A stretch of DNA of 64,000 nucleotides from Pseudomonas syringae (GTDB taxonomy: Bacteria; Pseudomonadota; Gammaproteobacteria; Pseudomonadales; Pseudomonadaceae), in contig NZ_LGSI01000020.1 of the NCBI RefSeq assembly GCF_001698815.1, positions 195,483 through 259,482 on the forward strand, given 5' to 3'. Shown here piece by piece: positions 1-9,886 of this stretch. How positions within the stretch are numbered: the stretch's first letter is position 1; each line of letters opens with the position of its first letter. The translations under genes and the position numbers were made by a program. The notes under the pieces are model-generated. The model saw only the letters and a program-made list of their open reading frames with translations. It was not told the origin of the DNA and made no database searches.

Positions 1-16
1 AGGATATACGTTAGCG

Positions 17-36
17 AATCAAAACGCTGTTTCATT
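17..36. promoter_or_regulatory. KdgR-like operator, distal copy
   Basis: An imperfect palindrome whose reverse complement reads TGAAACAGCGTTTTGA. It resembles the IclR-family KdgR site (TGAAAC...GTTTCA type) and matches a second copy at 84-105. It lies just upstream of the -35 element of the kdgK promoter. Binding by a KdgR homologue is inference; no IclR-type gene is in the window. Confidence 0.45.
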
Positions 37-40
37 TTTC

Positions 41-68
41 TTGACGGTCGAGAAAATCTGACTAAACT
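41..68 (+). promoter_or_regulatory. sigma-70 type promoter of the kdgK operon
   Basis: TTGACG at 41-46 and TAAACT at 63-68 are separated by 16 bases and precede the first gene of the rightward hexonate operon. The two KdgR-like palindromes sit on either side of it, an arrangement expected for repression. Prediction from motif only. Confidence 0.45.
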
Positions 69-83
69 CGGCCACAAGCTTTT

Positions 84-105
84 AAAATGAAACGCCGTTT
101 TAAAA
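84..105. promoter_or_regulatory. KdgR-like operator, proximal copy
   Basis: AAAATGAAACGCCGTTTTAA followed by AA, an A/T-rich palindrome of the KdgR/IclR type, between the predicted -10 box and the kdgK start. Its centre is about 68 bp from that of the copy at 17-36. The position downstream of the -10 element would suit a repressor released by 2-keto-3-deoxygluconate, as known for KdgR. Confidence 0.5.
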
Positions 106-124
106 ATAACAAAGGCGCGCAGTG

Positions 125-1126
125 ATGAAGGTAATTCCCGGGCAACGCCCGCAAACCGTTTCACCTCGTCCACTCAAAGTGGCGCTGGTGGGCGAGTGCA
201 TGATCGAGATGCGCGGCGAGCCAGTCTCCGGTTTCAGCCAGACCTTCGGCGGCGATACGCTCAACGCTGCGGTTTATCTTTCCCGATTGAATCCCGACTC
301 GCGGATTGTCGTGGACTACGTCACCGCCATCGGCGCCGACAGCTTCAGTGACGCCATGCGTCAGTTGTGGCGCGACGAAGGCGTCGGCGACCAACATGTG
401 CGCGTAATTGAGGATGCGCTGCCGGGGTTGTACTTCATCCAGACCGACACCCAAGGCGAAAGACGCTTTCTGTATTGGCGGGGCGAAGCCGCAGCGCGGA
501 GCATGTTTGACGGCCCTGAAGCCGACGCCCTGTTGCATGCCCTTGCGGATTACGACTACGTCTATCTGAGTGGCATCAGCCTGGCGATTCTCACCGCCAA
601 TGGCCGCGAGCGGCTGATGCAGGCTTTGCGTCAGGCCCGTGAATCCGGCACGCGCATCGTCTTCGACAACAACTACCGTCCCCATCTGTGGCCCGATGCC
701 CAGGCCGCGCGCCAGGCCTATGGCGCCATGCTGCGCCTGACTGACCTGGCGCTGATTACCTGGGAGGACGACGCCGCATTGTTCGGTTATGCCGATGTCG
801 AGGCGTTGTTCCGCGCCTACGCAGATTTTGGCGTCGCCGAAGTCGCCCTCAAGCGTGGCGTCGCTTCGTGCTTGATCCAGTGCGCCTCAGGTCGTTTCGA
901 AGTGCCCGCCGAGCAGGTGCGGCAGATCGTCGACACCACGGCGGCGGGCGACTCCTTCAGCGCGGCTTATCTTTCGTGTCGCCTGCAAGGTGGTGATCCA
1001 CAACTGGCTGCGCGTTGGGGTCATCGACTGGCGGCCCAGGTCGTCCAGCATCGCGGTGCACTGATCCCCTGCGCCGCCATGCCCAGCCTGAACATGCCTT
1101 CATTTTCTTCTGCCGTAGAGGCCTGA
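125..1126 (+). CDS. kdgK: 2-keto-3-deoxygluconate kinase (PfkB family)
   Basis: Phosphorylates 2-keto-3-deoxygluconate to KDPG with ATP in the cytoplasm, delivering sugar-acid carbon to the Entner-Doudoroff aldolase. The protein is 333 aa, normal for PfkB-family KDG kinases. It shows the N-terminal glycine-rich substrate region ([10 protein letters not shown] near residue 45) and the C-terminal PfkB signature [13 protein letters not shown] near 270, in which the Asp of AAGD is the catalytic base. An in-frame GTG lies three bases upstream of the chosen ATG, and either could be used. It is the first gene of a six-gene rightward operon, 4 bp before manD. Its two upstream palindromes are KdgR-like, which fits the substrate assignment. 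Other PfkB sugar kinases are possible, but the neighbours make KDG by far the best fit. Confidence 0.88.
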   Translation: MKVIPGQRPQTVSPRPLKVALVGECMIEMRGEPVSGFSQTFGGDTLNAAVYLSRLNPDSRIVVDYVTAIGADSFSDAMRQLWRDEGVGDQHVRVIEDALPGLYFIQTDTQGERRFLYWRGEAAARSMFDGPEADALLHALADYDYVYLSGISLAILTANGRERLMQALRQARESGTRIVFDNNYRPHLWPDAQAARQAYGAMLRLTDLALITWEDDAALFGYADVEALFRAYADFGVAEVALKRGVASCLIQCASGRFEVPAEQVRQIVDTTAAGDSFSAAYLSCRLQGGDPQLAARWGHRLAAQVVQHRGALIPCAAMPSLNMPSFSSAVEA

Positions 1127-1130
1127 TCCT

Positions 1131-2342
1131 ATGAAAATCATTGAAGCCCGCGTCATTGTTACCTGCCCGGGCCGCAACCTGATCACCCTGAAAATCGTCA
1201 CTGATTCCGGTATCTACGGCATCGGCGATGCGACCTTGAATGGCCGGGAACTGGCAGTGGTTGCCTATCTTGAAGAACACGTGCTGCCAGCACTGATCGG
1301 GCGCGATGCCCGGCGCATCGAAGACATCTGGCAGTACCTGTATCGAGGGGCCTACTGGCGCCGTGGCCCGGTGACCATGACCGCGATTGCCGCCGTAGAC
1401 GTTGCCCTGTGGGACATCAAGGCCAAGGCCGCGCAGATGCCGTTGTACCAGTTGCTCGGTGGCAAAAGTCGCGAGCGGGTGATGGTCTACGGGCATGCCA
1501 CGGGCAAGGACATCGAAGGTTGCCTGGACGAAGTCGCCCGTCATGTCGAACTAGGTTACAAGGCGGTGCGCGTGCAATGCGGGATTCCCGGTATCGCCAC
1601 CACCTATGGCGTGGCTAAGCGCAGCGGTGAGCGATATGAGCCGGCCGACAGTGACCTGCCCGCTGAACATGTATGGGACACCGCCAAATACCTGAACCAC
1701 GTACCCAAGCTGTTTGCCGCAGTGCGCGAGCGTTTCGGCGATGACTTGCACATCCTGCATGATGTGCATCATCGCCTTACGCCCATTGAAGCGGGGCGTC
1801 TGGGCAAGTCGGTCGAGCCATTCAACCTGTTCTGGCTCGAAGACTGCACTCCGGCCGAGAATCAGGAAGCCTTCCGCCTCATCCGCCAACACACCACCAC
1901 CCCGCTGGCGGTGGGTGAGGTGTTCAACTCCATTCATGACTGCCGCGAGCTGATCCAGGAACAGTTGATCGACTACATCCGCGCCACGCTGGTACACGCC
2001 GGTGGCATTACCCATGTGCGACGCATCGCCGACTTTGCCGCGCTCTATCAGGTGCGCACCGGCTTTCATGGCGCCACCGACCTGTCGCCGGTGTGCATGG
2101 GCGCGGCGCTGCATTTCGATACCTGGGTGCCCAATTTCGGCATCCAGGAACACATGCCCCACGACGAACGTATCGACGAGGTGTTTCCCCACGCCTATCG
2201 CTTTGAAGACGGCCACTTCACCCCCGGCGAAGTCCCGGGGCATGGCGTCGACATCGACGAGAACCTGGCGGCGAAATACCCCTATAAACGCGCCAGCCTG
2301 CCGGTCAATCGCCTGGAAGACGGCACGCTCTGGCACTGGTAA
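1131..2342 (+). CDS. manD: D-mannonate dehydratase, enolase superfamily (ManD/RspA type)
   Basis: Member of the mannonate-dehydratase subgroup of the enolase superfamily, which dehydrates D-mannonate (some members D-gluconate) to 2-keto-3-deoxygluconate. It is 403 aa, the family's usual length. Metal ligands of the barrel are visible: Asp211 in ILHDVHHR, Glu237 in WLEDCTP and Glu263 in VGEVFNS. Tyr160 and Arg148 fit the catalytic Tyr-Arg pair of ManD, and His213 follows the first ligand. Start ATG is 4 bp after kdgK, indicating translational coupling. The operon also carries the unrelated UxuA dehydratase for the same reaction (6304-7479), so the two may serve different substrates or conditions. 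Published work on this subgroup assigns several low-activity ManD proteins to L-gulonate catabolism together with an RspB-type dehydrogenase, exactly the neighbour seen here. Confidence 0.87.
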   Translation: MKIIEARVIVTCPGRNLITLKIVTDSGIYGIGDATLNGRELAVVAYLEEHVLPALIGRDARRIEDIWQYLYRGAYWRRGPVTMTAIAAVDVALWDIKAKAAQMPLYQLLGGKSRERVMVYGHATGKDIEGCLDEVARHVELGYKAVRVQCGIPGIATTYGVAKRSGERYEPADSDLPAEHVWDTAKYLNHVPKLFAAVRERFGDDLHILHDVHHRLTPIEAGRLGKSVEPFNLFWLEDCTPAENQEAFRLIRQHTTTPLAVGEVFNSIHDCRELIQEQLIDYIRATLVHAGGITHVRRIADFAALYQVRTGFHGATDLSPVCMGAALHFDTWVPNFGIQEHMPHDERIDEVFPHAYRFEDGHFTPGEVPGHGVDIDENLAAKYPYKRASLPVNRLEDGTLWHW

Positions 2343-2409
2343 GCGCTGTTTCGACTGATCAATAACTACAAGAACACAGGGCGCCACCCGCCCTGGCAGG
2401 AGTTACCCG

Positions 2410-3441
2410 ATGAAAGCTTTTCAAGTAAGAGCACCTTTTGAATTCGGCCTGGCGCACGTCGAGATGCCCCAAGTGGCGCCTGGTGAAGTCAAGGTCGACG
2501 TCGCCTACGCCGGTATCTGTGGCTCGGACATGCACATCATCCACGGGCAGAACGCCTTTGTGCGTTTTCCGCGGGTGACCGGCCATGAGTTTTCAGGCGT
2601 AGTGCGCGAAGTGGGCGAGGGGGTCGAGAACCTCAAAGTCGGCGACCGCGTGTGCATCGACCCGGTAATCAGCTGTGGCACCTGCTACCCGTGCCGGATC
2701 AACCGGCCGAACGTCTGCACTCGACTGCAAGTGATTGGCGTACACCGTGATGGCGGTTTCAGCGAGCAAGTCTGTGTGCCGGCCGAGAATGCCCACCGCT
2801 TGCCTGACTCGATGTCCCTGAGCCACGCGGCGCTGGTGGAACCATACTCCATCGCCCTCAACGTGCTTGATCGCATGCAGCCCCATCCGGGCGACAGCCT
2901 GTTGATCTACGGCGCAGGCGTGATTGGCCTGACCCTGGTGCAGATGGCCCGGGCGCTGGGGCTGACCGATATCACCGTGACCGACGTCATCGACACACGC
3001 CTGGACACCGCCAAGGCTCTGGGCGCCAGCCGCACCCTCAACGGCAAGGATGTCGACGTCGAGGCGACCATGCGCGAATTGACCGATGGCGAAGGCGTGC
3101 CGCTGATCGTTGACGCGGCCTGCATTCCGGCGCTGATGCCGCAAATGGTGCGCCTCGCCTCGCCAGCGGGGCGGATCGGCCTGCTGGGTTTCAACGCGGT
3201 GCCGAGCGATCTGGTGCAACTGGAAATGATCAAGAAAGAACTGACGCTGGTGGGATCGCGCCTGAACAATCGCAAGTTTCCACGGGTGATCGAACTGATC
3301 GCCAGTGGCAAATTGCAAGTCCAGGAAATGATCAGTCATCGCGTCAGCTTCGACGAAATGCCGGCGGCAATCGACTTGATCGAAAGCCATCCCGAACAGA
3401 CCCGCAAGGTCCTCGTGGAACTGAGCGGCGCTCATCAATAG
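2410..3441 (+). CDS. zinc-dependent alcohol dehydrogenase, RspB / L-gulonate 5-dehydrogenase-like
   Basis: Medium-chain zinc dehydrogenase of 343 aa. The catalytic zinc ligand Cys37 (GICGSD) and GHE at 58-60 are present. The structural zinc lobe has Cys89, Cys92, Cys95 and Cys103. The Rossmann motif YGAGVIGL lies near 174. A strong Shine-Dalgarno (CAGGAG) stands 7 bases before the ATG. It follows manD, as rspB follows rspA in other bacteria. RspB-type enzymes have been shown to oxidise L-gulonate at C5 to D-fructuronate, which UxuB in the same operon would reduce to D-mannonate. Substrate assignment here is inference from family and neighbours; a related hexonate is possible. Confidence 0.78.
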   Translation: MKAFQVRAPFEFGLAHVEMPQVAPGEVKVDVAYAGICGSDMHIIHGQNAFVRFPRVTGHEFSGVVREVGEGVENLKVGDRVCIDPVISCGTCYPCRINRPNVCTRLQVIGVHRDGGFSEQVCVPAENAHRLPDSMSLSHAALVEPYSIALNVLDRMQPHPGDSLLIYGAGVIGLTLVQMARALGLTDITVTDVIDTRLDTAKALGASRTLNGKDVDVEATMRELTDGEGVPLIVDAACIPALMPQMVRLASPAGRIGLLGFNAVPSDLVQLEMIKKELTLVGSRLNNRKFPRVIELIASGKLQVQEMISHRVSFDEMPAAIDLIESHPEQTRKVLVELSGAHQ

Positions 3442-3508
3442 TCCGTTGTAGATACTCGTGCCCATCCGGGCACCCTCACCGAATAAACACAAGAAGCGGG
3501 AGGTTCCA

Positions 3509-4801
3509 ATGTTTGGTCAAGGTCGCACGTTAATCATCATCATGCTGTTCCTGGCAGGCGTCATCAATTACCTGGATCGCTCGGCATTGTCCGTTGCGGC
3601 CCCCTTCATCCAGAAAGACTACGGTCTGACGACGGGTGAAATGGGCATGATCTTCAGTAGTTTTTTCGTCGGTTATGCGGTGTTCAACTTTGTCGGCGGC
3701 TGGGCGGCCGACCGCTACGGGGCGAAAACCACGCTGTTGCTGGCGATGGTGCTGTGGTCGCTGTTCAGCGGTCTCACAGTGCTGACGATAGGCTTCGCCT
3801 CGCTGGTGTTCATCCGCATCCTGTTCGGTATGGGTGAAGGGCCGTTGAGCGTCACCACGAGCAAGATGGTCAACAACTGGTACACCCCGAAACAACGGGC
3901 GCGGGCGCTGGGTACGTCGATGTCCGGCACGCCGTTGGGCGGCGCGATTTCCGGGCCGGTGGTGGGCTTTATCGCCATCAGTTACGGCTGGAAGGTGTCG
4001 TTCATCATCATTATGGCGTTGGGCCTGATCTGGGCGCTGGTGTGGTTCAAGTTCGTCAAGGACAAGCCTAAAGGCAAGGTCGCCGAGGAAATTCTGCAGG
4101 CCGAAGGCAAGAGCGAAGTTGCGGCGCTTCCGGTTCATCCGCTGCGTTACTACCTCAAGCAACCGACGGTACTGTTCACCGCGCTGGCCTTCTTTTCCTA
4201 TAACTACACGCTGTTCTTTTTCCTGACCTGGTTCCCCAGCTACCTGACCATGGCCCACGGCCTGAACGTCAAGGACATGAGCATCGCCACGGTCATTCCC
4301 TGGCTGTTGGGTTTCCTCGGTCTGGCCTTGGGCGGTTTCATTTCCGACTTCGTGTTCAAGAAGACCGGGCGGATGATGTTCTCCCGCAAAGTGGTACTGG
4401 TGACATGCCTGTTGGCCTGTGCCGCGTGCATCGCCTTCGCCGGGATCGTCAAAACCCTGTATCCGGCGGTCATCCTCGTCGCCTTGGCCGTGTTCTTCCT
4501 GTACCTCACCGGTGCCATCTACTGGGCGATCATCCAGGACACCGTGCCTGCAGCGCGGGTGGGCGGTGTCAGTGGCTTCATGCACTTTCTGGCTAACACG
4601 TCGGGCATCATTGGTCCGACCCTGACCGGCTTTCTGGTGGAATTCACCGGTTCGTTCACCAGTGCGTTCCTGCTGGCGGGACTACTGACCGTGATCGGCG
4701 CCGTGTGTGTGGCGCGCTATGTCAAACCCCTTTCGGCGGCGGATACCGGTAGCGCGGAGGCGCAAAGCCCGCAACCAGGTTCGGCCCTGAGCCGACCATA
4801 A
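3509..4801 (+). CDS. MFS transporter, anion:cation symporter family (hexuronate/hexonate)
   Basis: A 430-aa major-facilitator protein with about twelve hydrophobic segments. The loop 2-3 signature GGWAADRYGAK near residue 70 is typical of the family. The N-terminal NYLDRSALSVAAP stretch resembles ExuT, GudP and related sugar-acid symporters. The frame is open back to 3458, but ATG 3509 is preceded by GGGAGGT at good spacing and begins a normal MFS N-terminus (MFGQGRTLI). It sits between the hexonate dehydrogenase and uxuB genes, so import of a hexonate or hexuronate with protons at the inner membrane is the likely role. The hydrophilic C-terminal tail of about 20 residues is of no clear function. 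Confidence 0.85.
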   Translation: MFGQGRTLIIIMLFLAGVINYLDRSALSVAAPFIQKDYGLTTGEMGMIFSSFFVGYAVFNFVGGWAADRYGAKTTLLLAMVLWSLFSGLTVLTIGFASLVFIRILFGMGEGPLSVTTSKMVNNWYTPKQRARALGTSMSGTPLGGAISGPVVGFIAISYGWKVSFIIIMALGLIWALVWFKFVKDKPKGKVAEEILQAEGKSEVAALPVHPLRYYLKQPTVLFTALAFFSYNYTLFFFLTWFPSYLTMAHGLNVKDMSIATVIPWLLGFLGLALGGFISDFVFKKTGRMMFSRKVVLVTCLLACAACIAFAGIVKTLYPAVILVALAVFFLYLTGAIYWAIIQDTVPAARVGGVSGFMHFLANTSGIIGPTLTGFLVEFTGSFTSAFLLAGLLTVIGAVCVARYVKPLSAADTGSAEAQSPQPGSALSRP

Positions 4802-4828
4802 CCCGTCATGAACAAAAGGAGCATGTCG

Positions 4829-6286
4829 ATGCCTGTTGTGAAACGTGTGCCCTCTACCGGTGCTGTCCGTGAGATCGGCATTGTGCATCTCGGCCTGGGG
4901 GCGTTTCATCGCGCCCACCAGGCGGTCTATCTGCAACGCCATCTCAATCGCCACGGCGAAAGTGACTGGGGATTGTGCAGTGCCAACCTGCGCTCGAATA
5001 GCACATTGGTTGATCAATTGCGCGAGCAGGACGGCCGCTACCATGTGGCCGAGTATCGCGATCGCGAGCAGGTAACGCTGCGTGAGATCGGTGTATTGCG
5101 CCAGGCCTTGTATGTGGGCGAGGGCGGCCACGAGCTGGAATTGCTGTTACAGCGCATGGCTACGCCGCAAACACGGATCGTCACGCTCACCGTCACCGAG
5201 AAAGGTTACTGCCTGAGTCCTGCCACCGGGCAGTTGCGCATTGAAGATCCGGCGATTGCCCACGACATCGCTCATCCGCAAGCGCCGCGTACAGCGCCCG
5301 GCATTCTCCTCGAAGCACTGCGTCGCCGGCGTGCGGCAGGCATTCCGGCGTTTACCGTGTTGTGCTGCGACAACATGCCGGACAACGGCCAGCGCACTCG
5401 CCAGGCGGTGAGTGCCTTGGCGGCGATGCAGGACGAAGGATTGGCGCAGTGGGTCAACGAGCACGTGGCGTTCCCTGGCTGCATGGTTGACCGGATCGTC
5501 CCCGCCATGGATGGCGAAGCCTTCACTCGGCTGGAACAGCAACTGGACTGCCGCGACCGTGCGGCCGTGGTCTGTGAAAGTTTCAGCCAGTGGGTGATCG
5601 AGGATCACTTTCCGCTCGGGCGTCCGGACTGGGAGGTGGAAGGGGTGCAGATGGTGGACGACGTCCGTCCGTTTGAAACGATGAAACTGCGCATGCTCAA
5701 CGGCAGCCATTCGTTGCTGGCCTACCTGGGTTTGCTGGTCGGCCACGAATCGGTGTTCGACGCCATCAATGATGCGGATCTGGCGCAGTTCGTCGAGCGT
5801 TACATGGCCGAGGAAGCAGCGCCCACCCTGGACATGCCAGCGGGCATTGATCTTGCGGTCTATGCCCAGGATCTGAAGGCGCGCTTTGCCAATGACAGCC
5901 TGCAACATCGCCTGCGCCAGATCGCCATGGACGGCTCGCAGAAACTACCGCAACGCTGGCTGCTCAGCGCGCAGCAGTTGCTCGACGAGGGGCGCGGCCT
6001 GGCCTGCACCGCGTTGGGTATCGCAGCATGGATTCACTATTGCACGCAGCCGCTGCCCGACGGTTCGGCGCGCGTTATTGACGACCCCTTGAGCGCAACA
6101 TTTGCCGATCTTGCCGGAAGATTCGAAGGCGCGTCGTTGGTGGATGCCTTTCTCGATCTGGACGAAGTTTTCCCGGCGGCGCTTTCCGAGCGCACAGCAT
6201 TTCGTGACGCCGTGCAACGCGCCTATGGCGCTCTGATTCGCGACGGCGTGGGCAGCCTTTTACACACCTTTGCTGCACACAACTAA
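4829..6286 (+). CDS. uxuB: fructuronate reductase / mannitol dehydrogenase family
   Basis: A 485-aa polyol-specific long-chain dehydrogenase. In this pathway it interconverts D-fructuronate and D-mannonate with NAD(H). The N-terminal dinucleotide region [16 protein letters not shown] is characteristic, and the catalytic region [10 protein letters not shown] carries the family's conserved Lys and Asn-His. ATG 4829 is chosen because AAGGAG (4816-4821) precedes it at 7 bases; ATGs at 4808 and 4823 are in frame but placed worse. It is followed 17 bp later by uxuA, the dehydratase that consumes D-mannonate. The mannitol-dehydrogenase family is broad, so reduction of tagaturonate to altronate, needed by the uxaA branch, is also conceivable; no uxaB is in the window. 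Confidence 0.82.
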   Translation: MPVVKRVPSTGAVREIGIVHLGLGAFHRAHQAVYLQRHLNRHGESDWGLCSANLRSNSTLVDQLREQDGRYHVAEYRDREQVTLREIGVLRQALYVGEGGHELELLLQRMATPQTRIVTLTVTEKGYCLSPATGQLRIEDPAIAHDIAHPQAPRTAPGILLEALRRRRAAGIPAFTVLCCDNMPDNGQRTRQAVSALAAMQDEGLAQWVNEHVAFPGCMVDRIVPAMDGEAFTRLEQQLDCRDRAAVVCESFSQWVIEDHFPLGRPDWEVEGVQMVDDVRPFETMKLRMLNGSHSLLAYLGLLVGHESVFDAINDADLAQFVERYMAEEAAPTLDMPAGIDLAVYAQDLKARFANDSLQHRLRQIAMDGSQKLPQRWLLSAQQLLDEGRGLACTALGIAAWIHYCTQPLPDGSARVIDDPLSATFADLAGRFEGASLVDAFLDLDEVFPAALSERTAFRDAVQRAYGALIRDGVGSLLHTFAAHN

Positions 6287-6303
6287 CAAGAAAGGAGAAC
6301 AAC

Positions 6304-7479
6304 ATGGAACAGACATGGCGCTGGTTTGGCCCCAAAGACCCGATCTCCCTGGTGGACGTCCGCCAAACCGGTGCGACCGGAATCGTCACCGCGTTGCACG
6401 AAATCCCCAATGGCGAAATCTGGCCGGTAAACGCCATTGCGGCGCGCAAACAGATGATCGAAGCCGCCGGCTTGAGCTGGTCGGTGGTGGAAAGCATTCC
6501 GGTGCATGAAGACATCAAGCGCGGTTGCGGCCGGCGTGACGAGTACATTGCCAACTACCAGCAAAGCGTGCGCAACCTGGCGAGCTGCGGCATCGATATC
6601 GTGTGCTACAACTTCATGCCGGTGTTGGACTGGACCCGCACTGACCTGGCCTGGGAGCTGGCGGACGGCGGTTGGGCGCTGCGTTTCGATCAAACCGCGT
6701 TTGCCGCGTTCGACCTGTTCATCCTCCAGCGCCCGGATGCGCAGGCCGAATACAGCGCCGAGGATATCCAGCAGGCCAAGGCCTACTTCGAGCAACTGAC
6801 GCCAGCGCAGAGCGAAACTCTGGTCAACACCTTGATCGCCGGTTTGCCCGGCGCCGAAGAACACTACAGTCTGGAAGACTTCCGGGCCTTGCTGCGCACC
6901 TATGCCGAAATCGACGAAGCCCGGCTGCGTGAGCACCTGGGGTACTTTTTACGCGCGGTGATACCGGTTGCAGAGGAAGTGGGCGTGCGCATGGCAATCC
7001 ACCCGGACGATCCACCCCGGGCGCTGCTCGGCTTGCCGCGCATCCTGTCCACCGCCGAAGACGCTCAATGGTTGCTGGACGCCGCCCCAAGTCCGGCCAA
7101 TGGCCTGACGTTCTGTACCGGTTCCTATGGCGTGCGCGCAGACAACGATCTGGTGGCGATGGCCAAGCACTTTGCGCCTTTCATCTACTTCACCCACTTA
7201 CGCTCAACCCGCCGCGAGGCGGATCCGCGCAGCTTCCATGAAGCCCATCATTTGGACGGCGACGTCGACATGGTCGGGGTGATCAGTGCCCTGGTGGCAG
7301 AAGAGCGCAGGCGTGAACGCGAAGGTGGCCCACGCTTGCCGCTGCGTCCGGACCATGGGCATCAACTGCTCGACGATCAGCACCGGAAAAGCAACCCTGG
7401 TTATTCGCTGATCGGGCGCCTCAAGGGCCTGGCAGAAATCCGCGGTGTGGAATTGGCCGTGCGTCAACAGTTGGGCTGA
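6304..7479 (+). CDS. uxuA: D-mannonate dehydratase (UxuA family)
   Basis: Dehydrates D-mannonate to 2-keto-3-deoxygluconate; a metal-dependent TIM-barrel enzyme unrelated to ManD. The protein is 391 aa, the usual length. Recognisable blocks are [14 protein letters not shown] near 60, [18 protein letters not shown] near 98, the metal-site region [10 protein letters not shown] near 230, and [13 protein letters not shown] near the C-terminus. AAAGGAG stands 5 bases before the ATG, one of the best ribosome-binding sites in the locus. It is the last gene of the rightward operon; a strong REP hairpin follows 17 bp later. Its presence beside manD makes the reaction genetically redundant in this locus. 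Confidence 0.92.
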   Translation: MEQTWRWFGPKDPISLVDVRQTGATGIVTALHEIPNGEIWPVNAIAARKQMIEAAGLSWSVVESIPVHEDIKRGCGRRDEYIANYQQSVRNLASCGIDIVCYNFMPVLDWTRTDLAWELADGGWALRFDQTAFAAFDLFILQRPDAQAEYSAEDIQQAKAYFEQLTPAQSETLVNTLIAGLPGAEEHYSLEDFRALLRTYAEIDEARLREHLGYFLRAVIPVAEEVGVRMAIHPDDPPRALLGLPRILSTAEDAQWLLDAAPSPANGLTFCTGSYGVRADNDLVAMAKHFAPFIYFTHLRSTRREADPRSFHEAHHLDGDVDMVGVISALVAEERRREREGGPRLPLRPDHGHQLLDDQHRKSNPGYSLIGRLKGLAEIRGVELAVRQQLG

Positions 7480-7496
7480 GACTCGGATTTTTTGTT

Positions 7497-7578
7497 GGAG
7501 CGAGGCTTGCCCGCGAAGAACGATAACGCGGTGATTCAGACATACCGCATTGGTTTCTTCGCGGGCAAGCCTCGCTCC
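7497..7578. repeat. REP-type inverted pair (REPIN) between convergent operons
   Basis: The 24-base arm at 7497-7520 is perfectly repeated in inverse orientation at 7555-7578, with 34 bases between. The arm carries the GCGGGCAAGCCTCGCTCC word typical of fluorescent Pseudomonas REP sequences. It lies exactly between the stop codons of uxuA and the oppositely oriented fadR-type gene. It could act as a bidirectional transcript end or mRNA stabiliser. Confidence 0.85.
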
Positions 7579-7587
7579 CACGCAGAT

Positions 7588-8331
7588 CTACTCTTCCGGC
7601 TCCAGAGCTTCCAGCCAACGATTCTCCGAACGGCTCAAATGCTGGCGCATTGAGGTTTGCGCGCCGAGCACGTCTTTGCTGGCCACTGCGCGAAGTATCG
7701 CCTCATGCTCGATTACCGCAGCCTCCCAGGTCAAAGCGTTCTCTGAATGTTTGCTCAGGTGAGCCGAAATAGGGTTGTGTCGTTCATCGAACAGACCGGT
7801 GATGATCCGCACCAGCGCGGAGTTGCCACTCATTTTCGCCAGGCGATGATGAAATTTGCGGTCGTCCTCCAGGGGCGGCAGGCCGTTTACGATGCTGGCA
7901 CGCATGGCGTCAATACATTCCTGCAGATAGCGATAGTCGCTTTTTTTGCCATGCAGACAGGCCAGAATCACCGACTCACCTTCGATCAAGGCGCGGGCCT
8001 GCATCAGTTCCGAGGGGCTCTCGCCCAGGGTTACGGTCTGGTTTTTTCCGGCGATGGTCAGAGCCCGGACATACACTCCTGAGCCCATCTTGATTTCAAC
8101 GCCGCCCTCTATTTCCAAGGCGATGAGCGCCTCACGAAGTGACGGTCTGGAAACGCCGAGAAGTTGCGTCAAATCGCGTTCGGGGGGAAGCCTGGAGCCC
8201 GGTTTGAAATCCCCCTGAAAGATGTAATCCCGAAGTTGGTCGGCGATTTTCTGGTACGGCTTTCGCTCAGCGGAGTTTGTCGGTGAGGCCATCGGTACGG
8301 CGTCCATCAGATAGTTGGCGAAGGCTACCAT
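7588..8331 (-). CDS. GntR-family regulator, FadR/UxuR-ExuR type
   Basis: A winged-helix repressor of up to 247 aa. The N-terminal GntR helix-turn-helix shows LRDYIFQGDFKPGSRLPPERDLTQ near residues 33-56 in spaced order and SRPSLREAL near 65. It is followed by an all-helical FCD effector domain with the metal-binding His residues of this class (KFHHRLAKMSGN). Later in-frame ATGs (8307, 8292) are alternatives, since no good ribosome site marks the first. It is the last gene of the lgoD-uxaA-fadR unit, 18 bp after uxaA. Two palindromes ATTGG-N5-CCAAT upstream of lgoD (11067-11110) match the UxuR/ExuR site type, suggesting this protein represses its own operon until a hexonate or keto-uronate binds. 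Confidence 0.85.
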   Translation of the reverse strand: MVAFANYLMDAVPMASPTNSAERKPYQKIADQLRDYIFQGDFKPGSRLPPERDLTQLLGVSRPSLREALIALEIEGGVEIKMGSGVYVRALTIAGKNQTVTLGESPSELMQARALIEGESVILACLHGKKSDYRYLQECIDAMRASIVNGLPPLEDDRKFHHRLAKMSGNSALVRIITGLFDERHNPISAHLSKHSENALTWEAAVIEHEAILRAVASKDVLGAQTSMRQHLSRSENRWLEALEPEE

Positions 8332-8349
8332 AGTGACTGGCTGTCCGTT

Positions 8350-9876
8350 TCACATCACTGCGCCGATCTGCCAGGGCAGGAACTCGTTATCGCCCAGGCC
8401 GTTTTCTTCGCTGCAGGTGTGTCGTCCGGAAGCGGTGTCCAGCATCAACTGGAACAACCGCTGACCGGCTTCTGCCACCGACTCCAGGCCATCGACAATA
8501 CCTCCGGCATTGAAATCCATATCCAGTTCCATGCGTTGGAACAAGCCGGTGTTGGTGGCGATCTTCAACGATGGCGTGGGCTTGCAACCGTAGGTCGAGC
8601 CACGGCCAGTGGTGAAGCAGATGAGATTCGCACCCCCCGCAACCTGACCGGTTGCCGACACTGGGTCGTAGCCAGGCGTGTCCATGAACACCAGTCCGTG
8701 GGCATCGATCGTTTCAGCGTAGTGGTAAACGCCCATCAACCCGGTAGTTCCGGCTTTCGCCACCGCGCCCAGGGATTTTTCCAGAATGGTGGTAATGCCA
8801 CCGGCCTTGTTGCCAGGCGAGGGATTGTTGTTCATGTCACCGTCGTTGTGGCGCACGTAGGCTTCCCACCAATGGATCCGCTCCATCAGTTTCGCCGAAA
8901 TATCGGCTGATGCGGCGCGGGCTGTCAGCAGGTGTTCGGCGCCATAGATTTCCGGTGTTTCCGAAAGAATTGCAGTGCCGCCCTGACGCACAAGCAGGTC
9001 TACCGCAGCCCCGAGTGCTGGATTGGCGGTAATGCCTGAGTAACCATCCGAGCCGCCGCATTGCAAACCGACGCTGAGATGGCTGGCCGCAACGGTAGTG
9101 CGCCGGAAGTTGTTGATGATGGGCAACATCTCTTCAATATGGGCTATGCCACGTCGCACAGCTTCGCGAGTACCGCCCGCTTCCTGAATGATCAGGCTTG
9201 CCTTGAGCAGGGCTGAGCGATCCCCGAGTTCATTCATCAGAGGGGTCAGCTGGTTGACCTCACAGCCCAGTCCGATCAACAGGACACCGGCAAAGTTGGC
9301 GTGATCGGCGTACCCGCGCAAGGTACGTTTGAGGATATCGATGCCTTCACCTTTCGCACCCATGCCACAGCCGCTGCCGTGAGTGATTGCAACAACGCCA
9401 TCGACGTTGGGGAAGTCTTTCAGGCGCTCGGGGGAAAATGCGTTGGCGATATGTTTGCAGACGGTTGCCGAGCAATTGACACTGGAGATAACCCCGATGT
9501 AGTTGCGCGTGCCGACGCGCCCATCATCGCGGACAAAGCCTTCGAAGCTCGCCGGTTCAGTGCTGAGCAAAGTGGGTGCATAGATGTTCTGCACGCTGTG
9601 TTCGGCGTTGGTTGTGGGCATGTCCAGGTTGTGTACGTGGACATAATCGCCGGACTCTATGCCTTGGGTCGCCAGGCCGATGGTCTGACCATACTTGAGC
9701 ACCTGTTGGCCAGGCGACACCGGGCGCAGGGCGATCTTATGGCCGGACGGAATCTGCTGTCGGGCGATCAGCGCGATACCGTCGGCACTGAGGTGTTGCC
9801 CTGCGGCGATATCGCCTCGGGCCACGGCGACATCATCACCGGGTGTCAAAACAAGCAAAGATTGCCTATCGCTCAT
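8350..9876 (-). CDS. uxaA: altronate dehydratase
   Basis: Converts D-altronate to 2-keto-3-deoxygluconate. The 508-aa protein has an N-terminal SAF-like domain (about 1-80) and the long C-terminal altronate/galactarate dehydratase domain. Conserved blocks include GYVRDDGRVGTRNY, ITHGSGCGMG, LQCGGSDGYSGITANPA and TTGRGSTYGCKPTPSLKIA, with iron-binding cysteines. Two adjacent ATGs occur; the one at 9876 is preferred because AGGAG lies 7-8 bases ahead, though the first (9879) is possible. It follows lgoD by about 10 bp and precedes fadR by 18 bp. This gives the locus a galacturonate/L-galactonate arm parallel to the mannonate arm, both ending at the KdgK substrate. Confidence 0.9.
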   Translation of the reverse strand: MSDRQSLLVLTPGDDVAVARGDIAAGQHLSADGIALIARQQIPSGHKIALRPVSPGQQVLKYGQTIGLATQGIESGDYVHVHNLDMPTTNAEHSVQNIYAPTLLSTEPASFEGFVRDDGRVGTRNYIGVISSVNCSATVCKHIANAFSPERLKDFPNVDGVVAITHGSGCGMGAKGEGIDILKRTLRGYADHANFAGVLLIGLGCEVNQLTPLMNELGDRSALLKASLIIQEAGGTREAVRRGIAHIEEMLPIINNFRRTTVAASHLSVGLQCGGSDGYSGITANPALGAAVDLLVRQGGTAILSETPEIYGAEHLLTARAASADISAKLMERIHWWEAYVRHNDGDMNNNPSPGNKAGGITTILEKSLGAVAKAGTTGLMGVYHYAETIDAHGLVFMDTPGYDPVSATGQVAGGANLICFTTGRGSTYGCKPTPSLKIATNTGLFQRMELDMDFNAGGIVDGLESVAEAGQRLFQLMLDTASGRHTCSEENGLGDNEFLPWQIGAVM

Positions 9877-9886
9877 CATGCTGCTC

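Noticed and set aside
3530..4585. Long minus-strand open frame opposite the MFS transporter
   Set aside because: It lies wholly inside the transporter gene on the other strand and reads His/Gln/Asp-rich sequence typical of a shadow frame in GC-rich coding DNA.
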